DNA of 64,000 nucleotides from Dongia_B sp964406155 (GTDB lineage: Bacteria; Pseudomonadota; Alphaproteobacteria; Dongiales; Dongiaceae): contig CAYOQR010000003.1 in the NCBI GenBank assembly GCA_964406155.1, positions 62,001-126,000 of the forward strand, read 5' to 3'. Both the position numbers and the translations under genes were made by a program. This document shows, in pieces, positions 26,668-37,704 of the stretch (the stretch's first letter is position 1; every line of letters begins with the position of its first letter). The notes under the pieces were generated by a model, which saw nothing but the letters and a program-made list of their open reading frames with translations, did not search any database and had not been told where the DNA came from.

Positions 26668-27588
26668 TTACGAGGTTAGCTGGCCCTGCCGCGTGCCGGT
26701 CAGCAGCAGGGCGAAGAGCTCCGCCTGGGACGAAACATTCAGCTTGGCATAGATGTTCTTGCGGTGAACCTTGACCGTCCCCTCCGAGATTGCCAGATGC
26801 TCGCTGATCGCGTGGACGGAATGGCCGCTGAGGATCAGTTCGATCACCTGCTGTTCGCGCGGCGATAGATTGCCCCGATCCTGGCCCCAAGCACCGGAAT
26901 CGGTGAGGGCCGCCGGTATGGCCGCGTCATCGAGGGTCAGTTCCCGATGCCAATGGGACAGGATGGCCGCTTCGAAGACCGGGAAGGCGATCTGCAGCGC
27001 GTCGATCTCGGCCGCGCTGATCACCACATCCTCGGAATCCGTATCGATATAGACGACGACCTTCTGGTCCGGTCCGGCCGAGACGATCAGGCCGATCTCT
27101 TCGGAGAGGCGAAGATGCCGATAGTATTTCTGGTAATAGGCCGATCGGCGGAAATCCGGCGAGGTCAGCTCACTTTGCCGATAGACGCCGGACGCGATGC
27201 CATTTTCGCAGGCGAGAAAGAACGGATCCGACCGATACGGGCCGCGGGTGAAATAGCGGGTCGACATCTCGATCTGGTCATAGACCAGGTCGAAATAGAG
27301 GATACGCGGCTTCCGCTCCGCCTTGTAGGCGACAATCAGGATGTTGACCGCCGGGCAGAGCTGCCGAAACTGCTGAATGAGGGCAGTGGGAAAGGCCGAG
27401 CTGCCCAGCGTCTTGAACAGGCTGGCGCAGCCCTCCATCCAATCCCGCGACATCAGATGCCGCTTCGCGTCAGGGTCGCGTCGACTCTCACCTGCGGTCG
27501 GCTCGGTTGCCGCCGGCCTGGTCTTGCCGGCTGCCTCAGCCGCACCTGACGCCTTTCCCGCCGCGCGTCGTCGCTCCCCGGCATCCAT
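26668..27588 (-). CDS. LuxR-type helix-turn-helix regulator
   Basis: 306 residues; ATG 27588 follows GGGGTAGGGA. The C-terminal GerE domain (about residues 240-300) is clear: LSPREQQVIELILSGHSVHAISEHL followed by SEGTVKVHRKNIYAKLNV. The N-terminal 45 residues are Ala/Arg-rich, and the middle region is a sensory domain not assigned to a family; it lacks a visible receiver phosphorylation site. It is divergent from the M24 hydrolase gene and convergent with the Lrp gene, and probably controls the M24 / nitrilase / binding-protein genes. Confidence 0.9.
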   Translation of the reverse strand: MDAGERRRAAGKASGAAEAAGKTRPAATEPTAGESRRDPDAKRHLMSRDWMEGCASLFKTLGSSAFPTALIQQFRQLCPAVNILIVAYKAERKPRILYFDLVYDQIEMSTRYFTRGPYRSDPFFLACENGIASGVYRQSELTSPDFRRSAYYQKYYRHLRLSEEIGLIVSAGPDQKVVVYIDTDSEDVVISAAEIDALQIAFPVFEAAILSHWHRELTLDDAAIPAALTDSGAWGQDRGNLSPREQQVIELILSGHSVHAISEHLAISEGTVKVHRKNIYAKLNVSSQAELFALLLTGTRQGQLTS

Positions 27589-27726
27589 TCCCTACCCCGA
27601 TCGATATACCTCAGCGAGGGAATGTACCGAAGCCCGCCCCTTGGGTCCAATGCCGAGCTGACGCGAGGCCAAGCCGGCCGGACAGGGCGCCGTTCCACGG
27701 CGTATGAACACAAAGGGGCAATCTCG

Positions 27727-28911
27727 ATGGACATGTATTTCCCGCAGAGCGAATACGAAGCGCGCTGGAGCAAGGTCGAAGCCGGGTTGAAACGCCGCAA
27801 TCTCGATGCCGCCGTCATTTGGGGCCGCTCCGCCGGCAATTTCGAACGTTGCGCCGATGTGCTCTATCTCACCAACTACTACGGCACGGAATCCGGCCAA
27901 GCCTATGATACCGCGACGACCTATGCCCGTGGCTTCGCGGCGGTGCTGCTGCGGCCGGGCCAGACCCCGGAACTGATGGCCGACGAGCCCGGCCCCAATC
28001 CCGACCTGCTGGCGACGGACCGGATCAATTGGAGCATGAATACCGTCCAGGGCCTGGCCGACCTGCTAACCCGAGAGGGAGTCAAGGGACGGGTCGCCTT
28101 TGTCGGCTCCGACTTCTTCCCGATGAAATATTGGTTCACGCTGCAGAAGCTGACGCCGCAGATCGATTGGCAGATCGAGGACGATCTCGTGCGGGAGGCC
28201 CGCTGGATCAAGAGCCCGCGCGAACTGGATGCCTATCGCGAAGCCAGCCACACCGTCTCGAAGGCTCTGACGATCCTCATGGAATCGCTGCAGCTCGGCA
28301 AGACCGAGGCGGAAGCCGCTGCCGCAGCGGCTCATGAGGTCATCCGCCGGGGCGGTCATATCCACATGATCCCCGTCAGCCATGGCAAGCTCATCCATTA
28401 TTTCGCCCGCGATCCGCTGAACGGCTTCAGCCAAGACGCGCCGGTCAATGGCGATCTGGTGCGCGGTTGGGTCTATGGGCCGATGTTCCAGGGATATTGG
28501 ATGGATCCCGGCCGCACCGCCGTTTGCGGCCGGGCGAGCAATTCGCAGAAGCATCTGGTCGAGAGCTGTGCTGGCATCGTGGCCAAACTGATTGCCGAGA
28601 TCAAACCAGGCCGCAGCATGAGCGATCTGGCAAAACTGGGACACCAGCTTGTCGCCGATTTCGGCGGCGCCAAGGACCAGGCGGCGGAGCAGTTTCCCCT
28701 CTTCGGCCATGGCCTCGGCCTGTTCTTCGAGCGACCGGAAATCGCCACCGACATGGGCTGCGAGAACGATGTCTTCCAGGAAGGCATGGTCATGGGCGTG
28801 GAGGCCTTCCTCGCCATGCCGGGCGTGGGCAGTGCCGGCTATGAAGACAACATCATCATCGGCAAGGATAGCGCTGAGGTGCTGACCACGACGCCCAGTG
28901 TCTGGTGGTGA
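27727..28911 (+). CDS. M24-family (creatinase / Xaa-Pro-type) hydrolase with altered metal site
   Basis: 394 residues from ATG 27727, with AAAGGGG upstream. An N-terminal creatinase-type domain (about 1-150) precedes the pita-bread domain (about 165-390). Of the five metal ligands, four are recognisable: Asp260 (GYWMDPGRT), His328 (FGHGLGL), Glu359 (MGVEAF) and Glu373 (GYEDNI). The first Asp, expected in GDLV-x2-D, is Trp248 instead. Members hydrolyse Xaa-Pro peptides, creatine, ectoine or other C-N bonds; this altered site suggests a non-peptidase activity. The stop overlaps the following nitrilase-family frame's GTG codon. Confidence 0.88.
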   Translation: MDMYFPQSEYEARWSKVEAGLKRRNLDAAVIWGRSAGNFERCADVLYLTNYYGTESGQAYDTATTYARGFAAVLLRPGQTPELMADEPGPNPDLLATDRINWSMNTVQGLADLLTREGVKGRVAFVGSDFFPMKYWFTLQKLTPQIDWQIEDDLVREARWIKSPRELDAYREASHTVSKALTILMESLQLGKTEAEAAAAAAHEVIRRGGHIHMIPVSHGKLIHYFARDPLNGFSQDAPVNGDLVRGWVYGPMFQGYWMDPGRTAVCGRASNSQKHLVESCAGIVAKLIAEIKPGRSMSDLAKLGHQLVADFGGAKDQAAEQFPLFGHGLGLFFERPEIATDMGCENDVFQEGMVMGVEAFLAMPGVGSAGYEDNIIIGKDSAEVLTTTPSVWW

Positions 28912-28916
28912 CGACA

Positions 28917-29777
28917 ATGACGCCGTTCTCCGTCGCCGGCATCCAGATGCACGTTACCGGCGAGGCCGATAACGTCCCGGCAATGCGGGCCCAGCTTCAG
29001 ACGCTGATGACGCGTTTTCCCTGGATCCGCATGGTGGTCTTCAGCGAGCTTGCGGCCTGTGGCGGCGGCTTGCATCTGGCACAGACCCTGCCGGGACCGG
29101 CCGAAGCCGCCTTCCAGGAAATAGCCGCGACCCACGGCATCTGGCTGCTGCCGGGTTCGATCTTCGAAAAAGCCGAGGATGGCCAAATCTACAACACCGC
29201 ATCCGTCATCGACCCTTCAGGCCGTGTCGTGGCGCGCTACCGCAAGCTCTTTCCCTTCTGTCCCTATGAAGCGGGCGTCACGGCCGGTGACAACTTCTGC
29301 GTCTTCGACGTGCCGGCAGTGGGTCGTTTCGGCGTTTCCATCTGCTACGATAGCTGGTTCCCGGAAGTCGCCCGGACACTCACCGCACTGGGTGCCGAGG
29401 TCCTGCTGCAGCCGGTTCTCACCGACACGATCGACCGCGAGATCGAATTGTCGATTGCCCGCGCGACCGCCGCCCAGTTCCAAGCCTATGTCGTCAATAT
29501 CAACGGGGTCGGCGATGGCGGTGTCGGCCAGTCCTGCATCGTCGATCCGGCCGGCTATGTCCTCCATCAGGCCGGCAGCGCCGAGATACAGATTCCCGTG
29601 GAGATCGATCTCGACCTGGTGCGACGCCAGCGGGAGACCGGTATTCGCGGCCTGGGACAGGTTCTGAAGAGCTTCCGCGACCGCCGGGTCGATTTTTCCG
29701 TCTATGACCGCAAGAGCGGATTGGATGCGTCCTTGCGAGAACTCGGGCCGCTCCGCATGCCCGGTAAAGCAAACTGA
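28917..29777 (+). CDS. carbon-nitrogen hydrolase (nitrilase superfamily)
   Basis: 286 residues from ATG 28917; a GTG at 28905 would overlap the M24 stop. The Glu-Lys-Cys triad is visible as Glu44 (VVFSELAA), Lys110 (RYRKLFPF) and Cys143 (SICYDSWFPE). These enzymes cleave amides, carbamoyl groups or nitriles. Starting 5 bases after the M24 gene it is clearly in the same operon, which suggests two sequential hydrolytic steps on one amide-containing compound. The substrate is unknown. Confidence 0.92.
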   Translation: MTPFSVAGIQMHVTGEADNVPAMRAQLQTLMTRFPWIRMVVFSELAACGGGLHLAQTLPGPAEAAFQEIAATHGIWLLPGSIFEKAEDGQIYNTASVIDPSGRVVARYRKLFPFCPYEAGVTAGDNFCVFDVPAVGRFGVSICYDSWFPEVARTLTALGAEVLLQPVLTDTIDREIELSIARATAAQFQAYVVNINGVGDGGVGQSCIVDPAGYVLHQAGSAEIQIPVEIDLDLVRRQRETGIRGLGQVLKSFRDRRVDFSVYDRKSGLDASLRELGPLRMPGKAN

Positions 29778-29816
29778 CGGCCGGATACGGATTCACTGAC
29801 CTTTCGGAGACATGCC

Positions 29817-30929
29817 ATGACATCAAAATTCCGCCTCCTGATCGCGGCGGGCATATCGCTTGCCTGCCTCGCTTCCGATGCCCTGACTGCCAAAGCCATG
29901 GCCGAGGAGAAGGTTCTCAATATCTATAACTGGTCCGACTACGTCGCGCCCGACACCGTCGCCGATTTCGAGAAAGCGACCGGGATCAAGGTGAATTACG
30001 AACTCTTCGATTCCTGGGAGATGCTTTATACGAAGCTCCTGGTCGGTCAGAGCGGCTTCGACATCGTCTTCCCGGCGGCCTCCATGCTGCCCAAGCTGAC
30101 CCAGGCGCACACCCTGCATGAGCTGGACGATGCCGCCTTGCCCAATCGCAAGAACCTGGATCCCTCGATCATGGCGCTGCTGGCGAAAACCGATCCCGGC
30201 AATGCCCATACCATCCCCTATCTGCGCTGGACGGTCGGCATCGCCTACAACACCGACAAGATCGCAGCACTTCTGCCCCAGGCGCCGAAAGACAGCATGG
30301 ACATGCTCTTCGACCCGGCCAATGCGGCGAAGCTGAAATCCTGCGGTATCGAGATCATCGATTCGCCCGACGAGGTCATCGGCCTGGCGCTGATCTATCT
30401 CGGCAAGGACCCCAATACCGAGAACGAACAGGACCTGCAGGCGGCGAAGGGGCTGCTTCTGAAACTGCGTCCCAATGTGGCCAAGATCGCCAGCGGTGCC
30501 GCCTATAGCGATCTTGCCTCGGGTGAGGTCTGCGCCGCCATCATCTGGTCGGGCGATTTCCGCCTTGCCGTGGATGCCGCGACGCAAAACAAGACCGGCA
30601 TCACGCTCTCATACATTCTGCCCAAGGAAGGCGCCCTGCTCGGCATGGATACGGTGGCGATCCCCGCCGATGCCCCGCATCCCGGCAATGCGCATCAGTT
30701 CCTCAATTACCTGATGCAGCCCGAGGTCATGGCCAAGATCACGAATTATACCCATTACGCAAACAGCAACCTCGCCGCCAATGACCTTGTCGAGGCGGCA
30801 AGCAAGGGCGATCCCGTGGTCTATCCCGGCGCCGCCGACCTCGCCCGTCTTGCGACGTTGCGGACCCGCACGGATCAGGGGCAGCGGGCGGTCAGCCGGG
30901 TCTGGTCGCAGTTCCGCAGCGGCCAATAA
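29817..30929 (+). CDS. PotD/PotF-like periplasmic binding protein (polyamine type)
   Basis: 370 residues. A cleavable signal peptide (hydrophobic segment to about residue 27, ending AKAMAEEK) is followed by the family opening VLNIYNWSDYVAPDTVADFEKATGIKVNYELFDSWEML. The spermidine/putrescine-binding-protein fold runs to the end. It lies 39 bases after the nitrilase-family gene, so it is probably the third gene of an operon. No ABC permease or ATPase gene accompanies it in this window, so the transporter may be elsewhere or the protein may act as a sensor. The ligand may be a polyamine conjugate. Confidence 0.9.
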   Translation: MTSKFRLLIAAGISLACLASDALTAKAMAEEKVLNIYNWSDYVAPDTVADFEKATGIKVNYELFDSWEMLYTKLLVGQSGFDIVFPAASMLPKLTQAHTLHELDDAALPNRKNLDPSIMALLAKTDPGNAHTIPYLRWTVGIAYNTDKIAALLPQAPKDSMDMLFDPANAAKLKSCGIEIIDSPDEVIGLALIYLGKDPNTENEQDLQAAKGLLLKLRPNVAKIASGAAYSDLASGEVCAAIIWSGDFRLAVDAATQNKTGITLSYILPKEGALLGMDTVAIPADAPHPGNAHQFLNYLMQPEVMAKITNYTHYANSNLAANDLVEAASKGDPVVYPGAADLARLATLRTRTDQGQRAVSRVWSQFRSGQ

Positions 30930-30990
30930 AGCAGTCGTTGCAGGCAGGCGACGCCATCCACTGGCATCGCCTGCCTGCTTTCAACTGTGA

Positions 30991-31476
30991 TCAAGTCAAT
31001 TTCAGCACCAGTTCCACTTCCTCGGCGTACCGGCCGCCCGTCCGGGTAAAGCCCAGGCGGCGATAGAAATCCTCCGGACTGCCATCGCCGAGGCCGCAAC
31101 TGGTATAAAGCTCCCGCACGCCCTGGGCGCGCAACTCTTCCACCAGTTGCCCGATCGCCCGCTTGCCGTATCCCTTGCCCTGATGCGGGCCGGCGATCAT
31201 GAAGCGCCAGAGGAAGATGCCGGGGCAATCGATGCCGTCGGCGTAATCGGCCCCCTTATGCAGCATGATGAAGCCGACCGGCATGTCATCGGCATAGATC
31301 GCCCGGAACCAGGCATTCTCGGAGAAATGCGCCTGGGCGATGGAGAGCGCGTTGTCGGCCACCATGCCGCGATGCTTCGGCGCAAGCGTCTCGCTCAATT
31401 CGCAGATTTCCTCCACCGTCTCCGCCGTGATGCGGCGAAAATGGATATCGGCGGCAACGGCATCGGACATGCTCAT
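30991..31476 (-). CDS. GNAT-family N-acetyltransferase
   Basis: 161 residues. The acetyl-CoA loop RFMIAGPHQGKGYGKRAIGQL (about residues 90-110) and a C-terminal EDFYRRLGFTRTG are visible, typical of spermine/spermidine-type and other small-molecule acetyltransferases. Position next to a polyamine-type binding protein suggests, but does not prove, a polyamine or amino-compound substrate. Confidence 0.88.
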   Translation of the reverse strand: MSMSDAVAADIHFRRITAETVEEICELSETLAPKHRGMVADNALSIAQAHFSENAWFRAIYADDMPVGFIMLHKGADYADGIDCPGIFLWRFMIAGPHQGKGYGKRAIGQLVEELRAQGVRELYTSCGLGDGSPEDFYRRLGFTRTGGRYAEEVELVLKLT

Positions 31477-31582
31477 CGGATCGCCTCGGGACAGCCGCTG
31501 GTAGGTCAGTCGCTCATCTCCCTTATATCAGGCTTTGCCGCTTCCGCTCCAGGACCGATAAGGGTCAGACGCCGTACCTTGC

Positions 31583-32797
31583 TTACAGGAGATGTTCCTC
31601 CATCGGGTAATGCGACAGAAGTTCCGGCCCGTCCTCGGTCACCAGGATCTGCTGTTCCAGCTTGACGCCCTCGCCGCATTCGCCATCGGCCGAATAGCTC
31701 TCGACGCAGATCACCATGCCGGCATCGACGACATCGTCATAGCCGCTGCTCTCCCAATGCGGCCGCGAAAGAATCAGCGGATATTCGTTCACCAGGCCGA
31801 TGCCATGGGCCAAAGCCGGCAGGCTGTGGGAGGCATAGGGCTCCGGCAATTGGAAGCTCCGTTGAGAGATTTCGTGGAAGGTCACGCCAGGGCGGAACAG
31901 GTCGATATTGTGCGACAACATTTCATGGGCCTGGGCATAGAGCCGCCGCTGCGCATCGCGCGCCGTGCGGTCGCCGGCGATCCAGGAGCGGGAAATATCC
32001 GCTCCATAGCCATGGGCGCCGATGAGATCGGTATCGAAGCTGATCATATCGCCGTTCCCGATCACCCGACTGCCGCATTCCTGATACCAGGGAAAGGTAC
32101 GCGGGCCGGAGGTCAGCAGGCGAGTTTCGATCCATTCGCCGCCAAGCTCGATATTGGCCTGATGCAGATGCGACCACAGGGCCTGCTCGGTGATGCCGGG
32201 TTTGAGCGCCAGGCGCATGCGGCGCATGCCTTCCTCGCACAAGGCGACGGCATTGCGGACCGCCTTGATCTCCTCGATACCCTTGATCCGCTTTGCGGCC
32301 GACATCACGGCCTGGCCATCCTCGATGGTGACGCCGAGGCGCTGCAATTCCCAGGTGCCGAGCGGGTCGAGCCGATCCACCGCCAGGCGGCGGTCGCCGC
32401 CCGTATAGCGCTCCACCAGATTGGCAATCTCCGCCGCCCATTTTTTCGCCTTCTCCGGCACGCGCGGGCCGGTGACGAAGTGATACCAGGAAACCGCCGG
32501 GCGGATCTCGGTGACGCCGGGATGCCCGTCCGACAGATGCCCGCAGCCGCTGAATTCGAACAGCACCACCGGCCCTTCCAGCGGCACGAAGACATAGCGG
32601 CAGGCATTATGGCCGGCATAGACCTGCATGTTGCTGGTGCCGGTCGCATACCGGATATTCGCGGGATCGTAGAACAAGGCGGCCGGGCAATTGCCGGCGG
32701 CCATGGCCCGGCGCAGCCGCGCCAGACGTTCGAGATCGAGCGCCGGCCCGTCGATCTCCAGAACCGGCACGTTGTCGATCTGCCCTTGTACGCCCAT
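31583..32797 (-). CDS. DddP-like M24-family protein
   Basis: 404 residues from ATG 32797 with GGGGGAAG upstream; a TTG at 32809 is less likely. All metal ligands of the M24 fold are present: Asp255, Asp257 (SFDTD), Asp267 (ADISRSW), His331 (AHGIGL), Glu366 (ICVESY) and Glu381 (KLEQQI). Their spacing matches that recalled for the DMSP lyase DddP (Asp295, 297, 307, His371, Glu406, 421). The proposed catalytic Asp377 of DddP would fall on Asn337 here. DddP cleaves dimethylsulfoniopropionate to dimethyl sulfide and acrylate; the Asn makes that uncertain, and a related lyase or hydrolase is possible. A LysR gene lies divergently upstream. Confidence 0.85.
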   Translation of the reverse strand: MGVQGQIDNVPVLEIDGPALDLERLARLRRAMAAGNCPAALFYDPANIRYATGTSNMQVYAGHNACRYVFVPLEGPVVLFEFSGCGHLSDGHPGVTEIRPAVSWYHFVTGPRVPEKAKKWAAEIANLVERYTGGDRRLAVDRLDPLGTWELQRLGVTIEDGQAVMSAAKRIKGIEEIKAVRNAVALCEEGMRRMRLALKPGITEQALWSHLHQANIELGGEWIETRLLTSGPRTFPWYQECGSRVIGNGDMISFDTDLIGAHGYGADISRSWIAGDRTARDAQRRLYAQAHEMLSHNIDLFRPGVTFHEISQRSFQLPEPYASHSLPALAHGIGLVNEYPLILSRPHWESSGYDDVVDAGMVICVESYSADGECGEGVKLEQQILVTEDGPELLSHYPMEEHLL

Positions 32798-32963
32798 CAC
32801 TTCCCCCAATCACATCTGGTCTTTCCGCCGGCGGACATGCCGTATTCAGCCCCGCCGCGTCGTGCTAAAAACCTAGGCGGCGCCCCGGCGCCTTGCACGC
32901 GCAAAAATTTCTGAAGTTTATTGAATTCGGTTCATAGCCTCACCGCCCATTCCGGTCCCGACC

Positions 32964-33938
32964 ATGCCGCCCAAACTCGACCTTGCCCATTTCCGCCTCC
33001 TTTGCGCCCTGCAGGACGAACAGACGCTGACCGGCGCCGCCCAACGCCTCTCCGTCACCCCCTCGGCCGCCAGCCATCGCCTGCGCGAGGCGGAGGCCAG
33101 GCTCGGCCTCGATCTGGTGACAAGGATTGCCGGCAATCTGCGCCTCTCGCCGGCCGGCATGCGCCTCGAGCGCCGGGCCCGCGAGATCCTGCAACTGGCG
33201 GAAATCGCCGAGGCGGAGGCTGTGGAAATCGCCAATGGCAAGAAGGGTGCCGTGATCTTCGGCCTGGCGGCGCATGGACCGTTCCGCTGGCTGCCAGGCT
33301 TCATCGCCGAGCTTCGCCAGCAGCGCCCCAATCTCGACATCGCCGTCAACACGATGCGCGAGGACGAGATCTATACCGCCCTTTATCAGGGTCGCATCGA
33401 TATCGGCCTCGTCCATGACCAGGCCTCGGTCCGCTCGGCCGACCTCATCCCGCTTTTCGAGGACGACCTGATCGCCATCATGGCGCGGAACCACCCCCTG
33501 GCCGGCAAGGCATCATTGGTACCCGGCGATTTCATGCCCTATGAATTCTATACCTATTCCCTGGAACATATCGGCGGCTGGGAGCATGACCGTTTCTTCG
33601 TGCCCCTGGGATCGGTGCCGATCCGCCGCACCGAGGTTTCCATCATCGAAGCCGTCATCGAGATGGTGAAGGCCGGGCTCGGCCTCAGCATCCTCTCCCG
33701 CGACGTCGTCGCACCGCATCTGCAGTCCGGCGATCTCTCCTGGTCGCATCTCGGCGCCGGGCTGCGCCTGCAATGGAGCGCCATGATCCGCAGCAACGAG
33801 CCGGATAACGGCGCCGTCGCCCAGACCGTCAAACTGCTGGCCCGCTGGGCCAAGGCGCATCGGCCGGAACCGTTGCCGACTACCGGACCGAAGACCGTTG
33901 AGCGCAAGAAGCCGAAGGTGGCCAAGCGGCAGAAATAG
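32964..33938 (+). CDS. LysR-family transcriptional regulator
   Basis: 324 residues. The N-terminal helix-turn-helix (LDLAHFRLLCALQDEQTLTGAAQRL and SAASHRLREAEARLGL) spans residues 5-65, followed by the effector-binding domain to about 300 and a basic Lys/Arg-rich tail. The pattern SHRLREAEARLG resembles MetR-type regulators. It is divergent from the DddP-like gene with 166 bases between, and most probably regulates it. Confidence 0.92.
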   Translation: MPPKLDLAHFRLLCALQDEQTLTGAAQRLSVTPSAASHRLREAEARLGLDLVTRIAGNLRLSPAGMRLERRAREILQLAEIAEAEAVEIANGKKGAVIFGLAAHGPFRWLPGFIAELRQQRPNLDIAVNTMREDEIYTALYQGRIDIGLVHDQASVRSADLIPLFEDDLIAIMARNHPLAGKASLVPGDFMPYEFYTYSLEHIGGWEHDRFFVPLGSVPIRRTEVSIIEAVIEMVKAGLGLSILSRDVVAPHLQSGDLSWSHLGAGLRLQWSAMIRSNEPDNGAVAQTVKLLARWAKAHRPEPLPTTGPKTVERKKPKVAKRQK

Positions 33939-34280
33939 CCGTCCGCCGCCTCTGCTATCTTAAATTGCCCATCTTGTTCAGTGTTGCCCGACAAAAGCTG
34001 AAGCTGCTTTACGGGAAACATTGATACGTGACGTACAAGCGACACTTCGGTGTTGAGGAGACTTCAGTCGCGGACACCCCCTCACCCCAATCCTCTCCCG
34101 CGAAGGAGGAGGGGGCACTGTTGCCGACACTCGATGCACACTTAGCGCTCATGTTCGAGCGGTTGACTGAATGATAGCGACCATTCGCTGAGCCCCCTCT
34201 CCCCTCGCGGGAGAGGGTTGGGGTGAGGGAGCCGGCGCTGTATTCAACGACCCCGGCTCACTCAGGCACATCAGCGCGTC
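33939..34280. repeat. inverted REP-like pair (REPIN-like element) in glmS downstream gap
   Basis: Two inverted copies, 34079-34103 and 34205-34229, match at 24 of 25 bases, with looser pairing extending each unit to about 39 bases (34079-34117 and 34191-34229). Each unit is itself partly palindromic and G/C-runs-rich. About 100 bases separate them. The layout is that of paired REP sequences, non-autonomous elements spread by a RAYT transposase. Nothing else in the gap was recognised; it lies after the glmS stop. Confidence 0.75.
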
Positions 34281-36101
<1,821 letters not shown>

Positions 36102-36197
36102 GATGTCTTAACTCTCCTGTCGTTGCATCAAGAGCCCCCAAGCTTCGATACGCAGGACCCGATACATCGGTCCATCAATTCCGACGTTTGCCGAACG

Positions 36198-37577
36198 TCA
36201 ATCCTTCTGCGTCCGTTTCGCCTTCAAGGCAGCGCGTGCCTCGCGGAACTTGCTCGCCCAGCCAGGCTTGTCGACCTGCTGGCCGCGCGCGACCGCCAGG
36301 GCATCGGCCGCCACATCGCGTGTCACCACGCTGCCGGCCGCGACGATGGCGCCGTCGCCGATCGTCACCGGCGCCACCAGCGAGGCATTGGAGCCGATGA
36401 AGGCGCCCGCACCGATCACGGTCTTGTCCTTGAGGAAGCCGTCGTAATTGCAGGTGATCGTGCCGGCCCCGATATTCGACTTCGCCCCCACCTCGGTATC
36501 GCCGAGATAGGTCAGGTGATTGGCCTTGGCGCCGACCCCGAGTTTCGCATTCTTGGTTTCGACGAAATTGCCGATATGGACATTGGCGCCGATCTCGCTG
36601 CCTGGCCGCAACCTGGCGAAGGGGCCGATGATCGCGCCGCTCTCGATCCGGGCGCCCTCGATATGGCTGAAGGCGCGGATCTTCACCCCGTCCGCGACGC
36701 TGACGCCGGGACCGAAGACGACATTCGGCCCGACCACCACATCCTGGCCGAGCCTGGTATCGCTGCTGAAATAGACGGTGGCCGGATCGGTCAGCGTGAC
36801 GCCCTCGCTCATCGCTTCGCGGCGGCGGCGCTGCTGATAAAGCGCCTCCGCCCCCGCCAGATCGAGACGGCTATTGACCCCCAGCAATTCCTCCGCCGGC
36901 GCCTCGACATAAGCGCAACGCCGCCCGGCTTCCCGCGCCAGCGCGACGATATCGGTCAGATAGTATTCCTTCTTGGCATTGTCATTGCCGATGCGCTCGA
37001 CCAGCGGCCACATGACGGCGGCATCGATCGCCATGACGCCCGAATTGCAGAGATCGACCCGGCGCTCGGCGTCGCTCGCATCCTTATGCTCGACGATCTT
37101 GGCGATGGCGCCGGCCTCGTCGGTGATGAGGCGGCCATAGCCGGTCGGATCGGCCGGCCGCATGCCGAGCACGACCACCGCCGGATCATCTCCCGCCTGG
37201 CGCCGTTCGATCAGTTTGCGCAGGGTCGCCGTGGAGACGAAAGGCGAATCGCCGAACAGCACCAGCACCGTTGCCGCCTTGATCCCGCTCAACGTTTCCC
37301 GCGCGGCCCGGACGGCATGGCCGGTCCCCAGGGCTTCGGTCTGATAGGCGATGCCATGGGGCGCCACTTCCCGCGCCACGTCATCCATGCCGGGCGCGAT
37401 CACTGCCACGATGGGCGCCACGCCGATCGGCGTCAGATTGTCCAGGACATGGCCGATCATGGTCCGGTTGGCGATCCGGTGCATGACTTTGGGCAGGCGC
37501 GATTTCATCCGGGTTCCCTGGCCGGCGGCCAGGATGACGGCGGCAACAGGCGAGGCTGAGGGCGAATGTGACGGCAT
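36198..37577 (-). CDS. glmU: bifunctional GlcNAc-1-P uridylyltransferase / GlcN-1-P acetyltransferase
   Basis: 459 residues from ATG 37577, where MPSHSPSASPVAAVILAAGQGTRMKS begins; a longer frame to 37700 is not supported. The N-terminal nucleotidyl transferase has LAAGQGTRMKSRLPK, and the C-terminal left-handed beta-helix carries hexapeptide repeats and NLTYLGDTEVGAKSNIGAGTI-type residues (NHLTYLGDTEVG). It makes UDP-GlcNAc for peptidoglycan and lipid A. It is divergent from gph and upstream of glmS. Confidence 0.97.
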   Translation of the reverse strand: MPSHSPSASPVAAVILAAGQGTRMKSRLPKVMHRIANRTMIGHVLDNLTPIGVAPIVAVIAPGMDDVAREVAPHGIAYQTEALGTGHAVRAARETLSGIKAATVLVLFGDSPFVSTATLRKLIERRQAGDDPAVVVLGMRPADPTGYGRLITDEAGAIAKIVEHKDASDAERRVDLCNSGVMAIDAAVMWPLVERIGNDNAKKEYYLTDIVALAREAGRRCAYVEAPAEELLGVNSRLDLAGAEALYQQRRRREAMSEGVTLTDPATVYFSSDTRLGQDVVVGPNVVFGPGVSVADGVKIRAFSHIEGARIESGAIIGPFARLRPGSEIGANVHIGNFVETKNAKLGVGAKANHLTYLGDTEVGAKSNIGAGTITCNYDGFLKDKTVIGAGAFIGSNASLVAPVTIGDGAIVAAGSVVTRDVAADALAVARGQQVDKPGWASKFREARAALKAKRTQKD

Positions 37578-37704
37578 CGAAATGGCGGCTCCGGCGGGCA
37601 ACCCGCAAAAGTCGTTGAGAAAACTCGTTGAGACGGGGCGGAAAATGCCATATCCCCGGCCTGTCTCCAAGCACCGAATGGCCGGGAACACGCAGGTCAC
37701 AGAT

